Shown here: positions 15,540 to 22,402 of the stretch, piece by piece | How positions within the stretch are numbered: the stretch's first letter is position 1 | Layout: each line of letters starts with the position of its first letter | Assembly (NCBI GenBank): GCA_029262355.1 | Contig: JAJCZO010000310.1 | Coordinates: forward strand, 1-44,500 | Length of the DNA: 44,500 bases | Source: Deltaproteobacteria bacterium | GTDB lineage: Bacteria > Desulfobacterota > Binatia > UBA12015 | Direction: 5' to 3' | The notes under the pieces: generated by a model | Seen by the model: only the letters and a program-made list of their open reading frames with translations | Told to the model about the DNA's origin: nothing | Databases searched by the model: none | Made by a program: the position numbers and the translations under genes

Positions 15540-15554
15540 CAAGCTCTGAGCTTG
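15540..15554. promoter_or_regulatory. Dyad CAAGCTC-T-GAGCTTG between response regulator and gltX
   Basis: A perfect 7-bp inverted repeat around one central base in the 97-bp divergent intergenic region. The loop is too short for an RNA hairpin, so a protein-binding site is more likely than a terminator. It could also be chance. Confidence 0.3.
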
Positions 15555-15588
15555 GCACCCCCGCCGAGCCTTTGCTAGCCCGGCGCCC

Positions 15589-17016
15589 ATGCCGCCAATG
15601 CGCACACGTTTCGCGCCGAGCCCCACGGGCGCCCTGCATGTGGGAGGCGTCCGAACGGCCCTCTTCTGCCAACTCATGGCCCGCCACTCCGAGGGCAGCT
15701 TCGTCCTTCGCATAGAGGATACGGACCGCAAACGCTCCGAGGAGCGTTTCACCGAGGGCATTCTAGAGAGCATGCGATGGCTTGCCCTGGATTGGGACGA
15801 GGGGCCCCACTTCCAGAGCCAGCGGACGCCTCTTTATCGCGATGCGATCGAGAAGCTCGTGGCCTCGGGGGCCGCCTATCGCTGCACCTGCACCGCCGAG
15901 GAGCTCCAGACGCACCGCGAGGCGGCAAAAGCGGCCGGGACTCGGATCTCTTACTCGCGCCACTGCCGTCCCGGTGTCGGGCCCGGTCCGGTCGAGGGAA
16001 AACCGGCCTCCCTGCGGATTGCCGTGCCCCTCGAGGGCGAGGTCGTCTTCTACGACGAGATCAAAGGCCGTATCGGGTTTGCCGTAGAGGAGATCGAGGA
16101 TTTCGTGATCGCACGGTCCGACGGGTCGCCGACCTACCAGCTCGTCGTGGCCGTCGACGACGCCGACATGGCGATCACGCACGTCGTTCGCGGCGACGAC
16201 CACGTGAACAACACGCCCAAGCAGATCCTGATCTACCGGGCGCTGGGCCTCGAGCCGCCAAAGTTCGCCCATCTGCCCATGGTTTTGGGCGCCGACAAGG
16301 GTCGTCTCTCGAAGCGCCACGGTGCCGCCTCGGTGCTCGAATACCGCGAGCTCGGATACTACCCGGACGCTCTGGTGAACTTCCTCGCCCGTCTGGGCTG
16401 GTCCCACGGGGACCAGGAACTCTTCACCCGCGCCGAGCTCGTCGAGAAGTTCGCCATCGACGACGTCAACCCGTCGGCCGGCGTCTTCAACGCCGAGAAA
16501 CTCGACTGGGTGAATGCGCAGTACCTGCGAGCCCGCACCCCCGAGGAGTTGGCCGGAGACCTCCGGGAGTTTGCCCGCCGCGAGGAGAACCGCGAGCTGC
16601 GCGGGGACGAAGCCTGGCAATCCCGCATGGTCGAGACCCTCCGCGAGCGCGCGTCCACCCTGAAGGGCCTGCTGGACTCGGCGCGTTACTACCTCGACGA
16701 GGACCTGATCTTCGAGGAGGCTGCGGTAAAGAAGCTCCTCGTGCCGGAGGCGGCTCCCCTGTTGGATGCCCTGATCGCCCGCCTCGAAGCCCTACCGACC
16801 TGGGACGCCCCCGGGCTGGAGGAGACCTTCCGGGCCGTCGCCGAGGAGCGAGACCAGAAGCTCGGAAAGCTCGCTCAACCCGTCCGGGTGGCCGTCACGG
16901 GAGGCAAGCAGAGCCCAGGAATCTTCGACGTCCTGGAGGTCATCGGCCGCGACTGGAGCCTCGCGCGCCTCCGCACGGGCGTGGAGATGTGCGGTGCCCG
17001 AAGCGACCCGGGTTGA
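15589..17016 (+). CDS. gltX: Glutamyl-tRNA synthetase, 475 aa
   Basis: Attaches glutamate to tRNA-Glu (and, in non-discriminating forms, to tRNA-Gln). It is a class I synthetase with the HIGH-type motif SPTGALHVGG (11-20), RIEDTDRKRS, and the KMSKS-type motif KGRLSKRHG (237-245). An alpha-helical anticodon-binding domain of about 150 residues ends in the usual KLAQPVRVAVTGG and SPGIFDVLEVIG. The length is normal. It is followed at once by tRNA-Gln(CUG) and tRNA-Glu(CUC), its probable substrates. Whether it also charges tRNA-Gln cannot be told by eye. The start at ATG 15589 is consistent with the family's N-terminus. Confidence 0.95.
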   Translation: MPPMRTRFAPSPTGALHVGGVRTALFCQLMARHSEGSFVLRIEDTDRKRSEERFTEGILESMRWLALDWDEGPHFQSQRTPLYRDAIEKLVASGAAYRCTCTAEELQTHREAAKAAGTRISYSRHCRPGVGPGPVEGKPASLRIAVPLEGEVVFYDEIKGRIGFAVEEIEDFVIARSDGSPTYQLVVAVDDADMAITHVVRGDDHVNNTPKQILIYRALGLEPPKFAHLPMVLGADKGRLSKRHGAASVLEYRELGYYPDALVNFLARLGWSHGDQELFTRAELVEKFAIDDVNPSAGVFNAEKLDWVNAQYLRARTPEELAGDLREFARREENRELRGDEAWQSRMVETLRERASTLKGLLDSARYYLDEDLIFEEAAVKKLLVPEAAPLLDALIARLEALPTWDAPGLEETFRAVAEERDQKLGKLAQPVRVAVTGGKQSPGIFDVLEVIGRDWSLARLRTGVEMCGARSDPG

Positions 17017-17053
17017 AAGAAAAGGGAGCATCCACTAGCCACAAAGCCGTTAG

Positions 17054-17126
17054 TGGGGCGTGGCCTAATTGGTAAGGCATCTGATTCTGGTTCAGGGGAT
17101 TGTAGGTTCGAGTCCTACCGCCCCAG
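17054..17126 (+). tRNA. tRNA-Gln (anticodon CUG)
   Basis: Cloverleaf with acceptor TGGGGCG paired with CGCCCCA, discriminator G, anticodon loop TTCTGGT with anticodon CTG, and T-loop TTCGAGT. CCA is not encoded. It lies 37 bp after gltX and 16 bp before tRNA-Glu, so all three may share a transcript. Confidence 0.93.
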
Positions 17127-17142
17127 CTAGCAAGCTCTAAAC

Positions 17143-17214
17143 GGTCCCATCGTCTAGCGGTTAGGACGCCGGCCTCTCACGTCGGTAACGCGGGTTCGAT
17201 TCCCGCTGGGACCA
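17143..17214 (+). tRNA. tRNA-Glu (anticodon CUC)
   Basis: Cloverleaf with acceptor GGTCCCA paired with TGGGACC, discriminator A, anticodon loop CTCTCAC with anticodon CTC, and T-loop TTCGATT. CCA is not encoded. Its 3' half is overlapped on the other strand by the end of an integrase remnant, marking it as an island attachment site. Confidence 0.95.
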
Positions 17215-17631
17215 CTGCATTTCTTCATCGGTGACCGGGGTTGGTGCCAAATGGGTGCCAACCCCGGAGTCGTTTCCGGGTATGATGCGGCCGTCCACCG
17301 CCGAGCGAAGGTACGCATCGCTCAAGTGCGTGTAGCGCATCGTCATCCGGGGGTCGGCGTGACCGAGGAGTTCCTGCGGTCCTCGAGTCGGGACGCCCGA
17401 CATCGCCAGCCAGCTCGCGAACGAGTGTCGCACGTCGCGGAGGCGGAAGTCTTCGATCCCGGCCCGATGTACCGCACGCGTGAAGGCCATCGAGACCTGA
17501 TGCGGCGAGAACGGAAAGATCAACCCCGGATCCAGGCGCGGCGGTAGCGAGGGTAGCGCGTCCATGGCGGCATCATTAGGAAGCACATGGCGCGAGGAAC
17601 CTCCCTTCGCCTGCTCGAGACGGCTAAGCGA
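17161..17631 (-). pseudogene. Tyrosine integrase, C-terminal remnant reading into tRNA-Glu(CUC)
   Basis: The recognisable part runs from GGSSRHVLPNDAAMDALPSL through FRLRDVRHSFASWLAMSGVP (second catalytic Arg and His) and ELLGHADPRMTMRYTHL (nucleophile Tyr). It ends QRESNPRYRRERPAS, coded by the tRNA gene; the stop is at 17161-17163 inside the tRNA. The first catalytic Arg, the core-binding domain and the arm domain are missing. Homology fades near 17,625, just upstream of the DUF2235 ribosome site, so the 5' two thirds were lost or replaced. This is the trace of a second insertion, using the other tRNA-Glu gene. Confidence 0.8.
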
Positions 17632-17653
17632 AAGGGTCCTTCGGGAGAATGCG

Positions 17654-18697
17654 ATGAAGAAGCGAATCGTAATCTGTGCAGACGGGACGTGGAATCGTCC
17701 CGAAGAAGACCTCGAGAATGACGTCCCGACGAACGTGCTGCGCCTTGCACGGGCGATCAAGCCCTTCCACCGGAACGGCACGCCGCAACATGTCTTCTAC
17801 GATTGGGGGATCGGCTCCTACTACGATCAGGTGGTCGGAGGAGCTACGGGAAAAGGAATCAACAAGAACATCATGGACGGCTACCGCTACATCGTCCAGA
17901 ACTACAAACCCGGCGATGAGATCTTCCTCTTCGGTTTTAGCCGCGGTGCCTACACCGTCCGTAGCCTCTCGGGGCTGATCAACAACTGCGGCATTCTCAA
18001 GCGCCCCGATGCAAGGCTCATCCAGACGGCGTTCAATCACTACAAGAAGACGAGTGCACCGTTCGCGCCGGAGGGAGCCAAGTCCGTCGCGTTCCGGTCA
18101 GCGCACTCTCATCCGTCTCGAAGAGTGGCGTTCATGGGCCTCTGGGACACAGTTGGTGCGCTAGGGGTGCCGTTTTCCGTCATGGGACTTCTCGACGCCG
18201 ACGACGAGTTCTACGACACCAAGATCGGACGAAACGTGGAACGCGCGCGCCACGCCATCGCGATCGACGAGAAACGATCGGATTTCGAGCCGACGATCAT
18301 CGCTCCAAGGCAGAGTGACAATGTGACTCAGGTCTGGTTCGCCGGCGCCCACTCCGATGTAGGCGGCGGTTTCAAGGCGGACTTAGACGGCGGGCTACTC
18401 GCCGATCTCCCGCTCGGCTGGTTGATTGGGGAGGCAGCGAAGGCGGGCCTGGCGATCGAGACGCACCTGAAGAGCACGCTCAGTTCCAAGCCTCGCGCAA
18501 AACTGCATCGGTCTCGCCGGAAAATCTACCGACTCCGCCCAGAGCACCTCAGACCGATCGATCACGGCTTGGGGGACGTTCTCATCCATCGCTCTGTGAA
18601 GCAGCGCTGGGAGGGCGATCCCAGGTACAGGCCCAAGAACCTGCATCAGCACCTCAATTCCGTCGGGGGTTGGTCGAACGTCGCTCTCGCGGGGTGA
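17654..18697 (+). CDS. DUF2235 alpha/beta-hydrolase (Tle1/phospholipase-like), 347 aa
   Basis: The DUF2235 fold is shown by the start KKRIVICADGTWNRP, a nucleophile elbow GFSRGAYT (94-101, Ser96), an acidic residue in LWDTVGALG (Asp165) and the His in GAHSDVGGG (His233), giving a Ser-Asp-His triad. Members of this superfamily include type VI phospholipase effectors (Tle1) and many uncharacterised cytoplasmic hydrolases. No T6SS gene, signal peptide or membrane segment is seen here, so a cytoplasmic enzyme acting on lipid or another ester is likely. ATG at 17654 has GGGAG upstream. It is convergent with the large sensor-like gene 12 bp away and sits on an integrase remnant, which suggests horizontally acquired cargo. 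Confidence 0.85.
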   Translation: MKKRIVICADGTWNRPEEDLENDVPTNVLRLARAIKPFHRNGTPQHVFYDWGIGSYYDQVVGGATGKGINKNIMDGYRYIVQNYKPGDEIFLFGFSRGAYTVRSLSGLINNCGILKRPDARLIQTAFNHYKKTSAPFAPEGAKSVAFRSAHSHPSRRVAFMGLWDTVGALGVPFSVMGLLDADDEFYDTKIGRNVERARHAIAIDEKRSDFEPTIIAPRQSDNVTQVWFAGAHSDVGGGFKADLDGGLLADLPLGWLIGEAAKAGLAIETHLKSTLSSKPRAKLHRSRRKIYRLRPEHLRPIDHGLGDVLIHRSVKQRWEGDPRYRPKNLHQHLNSVGGWSNVALAG

Positions 18698-18709
18698 CCG
18701 TCGCAGTAC

Positions 18710-21700
18710 TCAAGCGAGAGATCGCCCTCGTGACGCCTGCGCGAGCGCGATGACGTTGCGCAGTGCCATCGTCGCGGGACCGGCTGCTGCAATCGTGGAC
18801 AAGACGCCTTTTGCCTCCACTGGCTGCGTGGCAATGAGGAACAACGCTGCGACGAGTAGGATCATGATCACCACTCCTCGCACCCAAGCCATTCGCCTAC
18901 TGCCAAGCTCCCGCTCCCACCCGGCGATCTCGCGGCGATCGGCGGACTGAATCACGAATCGGCGGAAGCTCTCGTTCATGACGTGCGGCGGCACATTGGG
19001 CAGCACGGCGCCCCGGCGACGCAGGTTGTGAAGAACTGCCACATCGTTCGGATTCACGAACCCCTCGTTCGCCAGATTGGCTAGAGTCAGCTTCTCGCGG
19101 GGCCCGCACCATTCCCATAACTTTCGGTACCTCGGGAGGAACCGGATCAGCTCTTCTTCCACGGCGTCAGGGCCTGCCCTCGAGCCGTCGTCGAATCGTA
19201 GAATCTCGAAGCAGGCGAGCAAGCCTGCCCACCGCGGGGAAATGTCGCCCGCTCCGGGATCCCGAGGTTCCGACCTGCTCAGGACGACCAACTGGTTCAG
19301 GTCCGGCGTAACCTCCACGTCAAGTATCTTCTCGAGCTTCGAGCACGCCTGCGCTGATCCAAGATCGAAGTTCTCGACCAGAAGCACTGACGCTACCGAC
19401 AGTTCGGCATCGGAAGGCCAGTCCGTTGAGGCCGCGTCCAACCGAAGACGCTCCCCCTCTGCCCACGCAGCGAACCACCCTTCGACGGAGTCTTCCGGGG
19501 CCGCCACCAGAAGCCAATTCGTTCGCGCCGATCCCGGGTTCTCGGCGCGGGGCTGGAGCAAGACTACATTTCCACCGGACGCAGGCCATCTGGCGGGGCG
19601 GTGCGAGGGGACCCGAACGGCTAGTTCTGCTGGGAACAAGCGACGGAGCGTCACCCAGCAGACTCCGAACAGAACAAGGAGTCCGAGGAGAATCGCGAAC
19701 ACCAGACCACCGACCCGGAACACGAGCTCACCTGCCCCTGCTACAAGCTCCACTCGCGTCATGTCGCTCACCGAGTCCCCTGAAGGTTCCCAAGCGTTGC
19801 GGCGAGCTGCTTCGGGATGAACTGCGGCGATTAGCGGAAGTGCCCACTCTACGGCGCTCGTCACATTCAGGCCACCGTCGACGCCCGGCACGTGACAGCC
19901 CGCGCCCAGAAACTCCGCGGGGTACAATCCGGGAGCGTCGCGACATGGGCCGTCCGAATCGGCGGCCTCCGAGAACTCGATCACCTCGCTGTACTTGGCA
20001 TCCAGTTTCTCCCTTCGCCTCAACTCGCCCGCGGTCCAGTGGGCATCTGCCGCGCCGACGAGTGCCGCATATCTGTGATCCAGAGCCTCCCGGAAGAGAA
20101 TTGCCGCAGGTACTGCACCCAGCATCATGAGCAAACCGGCCAGCAGGAGGGCGACGCCCGCATGACCAGGCTTCGCGTCTCCCCTGGCATCCTCCGCTCG
20201 TACGAGCAGCGACGGCACGCCGAAGGCGAGTATCGGACACAGAGCCAGAACTGCGAGCGCAACACCTGCCGATGCCCAGAAGGCGCCAAGTCCGAGAACG
20301 AGTGCCATCAACAGGAGTACAAGCCCGGCACGACCATAGAGCGCCTCGAAACCAGGCCTGGGCCAGATCTTGTCGCTCAATGTACTCTGCGACCGACTGT
20401 GAAGCGCCCCCCCGGCGAGGACCAAGAGTACAAGATAGCCTGCATACCCGATAAGCGAGAGCGTCACAGTCTCGAAGACGAGGAGTCGGCTCCAGATCTT
20501 CTCGCGGAACGCCACCAAGGTGAGATCCCGGGACCACTCGACGTCGGAGCCCTCGCCCAATGGCCTCAAAGCCATAGAATGACCGGACCCGTGGTAGTCG
20601 AGATTGATAGCAGCTGTCGCTCGGCGGCGATGGAGTATTCGCAACTCAGCCGATTTCGATGTCTCGTCGAACAAGACTTCTCGGTCGCCTCCCCCTGAAT
20701 GGAAGAGGACGTCCAGGTCCCGGTCGAGAATCGCGAAGCCAAACCCGATCGGCAGTACCGGATATAAGAGAGCAGACGGCCGCATCGTACCCGCCTCAAT
20801 CGCTTTCGAGTCCGTGTCCGGGTCAGCGCGACGCACGGCGGTTAGTAGCACCTCGCCTGTGTTCTTGGATCGGATGAGTTCCGGCTTTGCGTGATTGAAG
20901 TAGTCCCGCGTGGCAACACTGATCTTCGGCGTTCGAGCGTCTCGAATGGACCACTTACGGTCCTGCTTGCCGTCCCCATCGGTCCGAAAGAAGATCTCGG
21001 GGAATACGGGGGTGCTTCGAGTCCAGGAACCGCCCTCCACACGTATCGGCTGCTCCTCGCTCCCTGGCGCTCTGTCGAAAAACTGGGACAGACGCTCAGA
21101 GGATTCCTGCTCGGCATCCATGACATACCGGTCCAGACGCTCGGCCGTATTGTGCATCGCCTGATCCAGACGCGAGTCGACAACCTGATTCGCAAGCGTG
21201 GCCAACACAGCGATCGTTCCCAGGACCGCAGAGACCAACGCCGCTATCCCACCGAGGGCAATGTCCGTAGCTCGAAGCCGCTCACCCGGACTCAGAACCC
21301 ACAGCTTCAACAACGGCGGCAACGCCAGAGCGAACAAGAACGCCGCGAGCAGCGCGACAAAGAACGCCGGCTGCAGCTGGCGACTACGTGCTTCCATGCG
21401 TGCAGAGCTGATCCATCCGTAGACGGCCCACGTGGGCGTCCCGATGAGCTTTTTGCTGTGCGTACCCAGCCCCCGATACGGGAGACTCACGTAGCCGACG
21501 TACAATTCGTAGCCCTCACCAGCGATCGTCACCGGCGCGGGACGCAACGCCGTCGGGCTCGCCTGGTCGCCTGTCACGTGCCCCACGGCTTCCGCCGCAG
21601 CCGCGTCGCCGGTGTCCTGCTCTATCCGAGGCGGGGAGTAGAGCCGAAACGGCTTCTCTCGAAGCTGGAACAACAGCCGGCTCCCCTCCCGAGTACCCAG

Positions 21701-22249
21701 AGCGACGTCCTCGAAGACGTTCCCTGGGTCAAGCTGGCCTAGCAGAGCCTGCAGTGAGGCTGTGGCGCAAAAGGCCCCGCGAGGACACTCTTCGGCTGGG
21801 TGAGTCGTTCCGCCTTCACTGCACAACGTGTAGCGCACTCGAGGCCTCGAGTAGCTCCAATCCAACTGAACCAGGACCGGACGGTTCGGCCCGCCGCAAG
21901 CGTGTTCCGACGCCCCGTCAAGCGCCCGAAATGGTGGATGGTGTTCAAGGCCAGGGATCAGGTTGATCTTACTTCCAATTTCGGCCGGCTCGAAGGGAAC
22001 CCCTTTGCGGCTGTCATCGCGGATCTCGCCTTCGAGGTGCCCAAGCTGCGTGGCTGTGGTGTCGACTGCCTCGCGGACGTGCTCAGCAATGGCATCGGCA
22101 TGCCGCCCGGCCTCTCCTCGAAAATATTGCCGCTTCCCAGCCACATAGACGAAGAAGTAGGCAGCGATCGCACCGCCGAGCACGCTCGCGACTACTACGT
22201 ACAACCAAACAACCTGTGTGGGCCGAGTGCGCTTCACGACGCCCTTCAT
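18710..22249 (-). CDS. Large multi-pass membrane protein with Cache-like sensor and NTPase-like tail, 1179 aa
   Basis: Membrane spans by eye: about 13-36, 294-318, 330-354, 591-613, 641-683 (two), 697-720, 842-866 and 1122-1142. The 37-290 loop and the 360-585 region are outside-facing sensor candidates. The latter contains ISVATRDYF (443-451), the pattern of Cache domains. After span 866 a cytoplasmic part has NWLLVAAPED, then VASVLLVENFD and LNQLVVLSRSEP, resembling strands of a STAND/AAA NTPase but with no P-loop. A helical block follows (REKLTLANLANEGFVNPND, VMNESFRRFVI), like a winged helix. I recall similar C-terminal segments in other bacterial Cache membrane proteins but no assigned function. 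It is convergent with the DUF2235 hydrolase. ATG 22249 is assumed. Confidence 0.75.
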   Translation of the reverse strand: MKGVVKRTRPTQVVWLYVVVASVLGGAIAAYFFVYVAGKRQYFRGEAGRHADAIAEHVREAVDTTATQLGHLEGEIRDDSRKGVPFEPAEIGSKINLIPGLEHHPPFRALDGASEHACGGPNRPVLVQLDWSYSRPRVRYTLCSEGGTTHPAEECPRGAFCATASLQALLGQLDPGNVFEDVALGTREGSRLLFQLREKPFRLYSPPRIEQDTGDAAAAEAVGHVTGDQASPTALRPAPVTIAGEGYELYVGYVSLPYRGLGTHSKKLIGTPTWAVYGWISSARMEARSRQLQPAFFVALLAAFLFALALPPLLKLWVLSPGERLRATDIALGGIAALVSAVLGTIAVLATLANQVVDSRLDQAMHNTAERLDRYVMDAEQESSERLSQFFDRAPGSEEQPIRVEGGSWTRSTPVFPEIFFRTDGDGKQDRKWSIRDARTPKISVATRDYFNHAKPELIRSKNTGEVLLTAVRRADPDTDSKAIEAGTMRPSALLYPVLPIGFGFAILDRDLDVLFHSGGGDREVLFDETSKSAELRILHRRRATAAINLDYHGSGHSMALRPLGEGSDVEWSRDLTLVAFREKIWSRLLVFETVTLSLIGYAGYLVLLVLAGGALHSRSQSTLSDKIWPRPGFEALYGRAGLVLLLMALVLGLGAFWASAGVALAVLALCPILAFGVPSLLVRAEDARGDAKPGHAGVALLLAGLLMMLGAVPAAILFREALDHRYAALVGAADAHWTAGELRRREKLDAKYSEVIEFSEAADSDGPCRDAPGLYPAEFLGAGCHVPGVDGGLNVTSAVEWALPLIAAVHPEAARRNAWEPSGDSVSDMTRVELVAGAGELVFRVGGLVFAILLGLLVLFGVCWVTLRRLFPAELAVRVPSHRPARWPASGGNVVLLQPRAENPGSARTNWLLVAAPEDSVEGWFAAWAEGERLRLDAASTDWPSDAELSVASVLLVENFDLGSAQACSKLEKILDVEVTPDLNQLVVLSRSEPRDPGAGDISPRWAGLLACFEILRFDDGSRAGPDAVEEELIRFLPRYRKLWEWCGPREKLTLANLANEGFVNPNDVAVLHNLRRRGAVLPNVPPHVMNESFRRFVIQSADRREIAGWERELGSRRMAWVRGVVIMILLVAALFLIATQPVEAKGVLSTIAAAGPATMALRNVIALAQASRGRSLA

Positions 22250-22402
22250 GCGCGACTCCGGCTAGGTTGTCGAGACCGCCCGTGATGCCGATCTCGCGGC
22301 TGCTCCATCAGGCTCGTCGGAGGCCCGACGGGGTCACTCATATTCTCTCGACCACAGCCATGAAACTGGATCGCGGGCGCTGAGGCGGGTACCTTCCGAA
22401 CC
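22250..22402. other. Intergenic; right border of the second insertion not visible
   Basis: A short divergent gap. I looked for a copy of the tRNA-Glu(CUC) 3' end, which would mark the other attachment site, and found none here or further right. The border of the island is therefore unknown or eroded. Confidence 0.35.

Noticed and set aside
15777..17075. 432-codon open frame in another frame of gltX
   Set aside because: Arg/Pro/Gly-rich shadow of a complete synthetase gene.
17654..18697. Type VI effector assignment (Tle1) for the DUF2235 protein
   Set aside because: No VgrG, PAAR, adaptor or immunity gene nearby; the neighbour is a sensor-like membrane protein, so only the fold is claimed.
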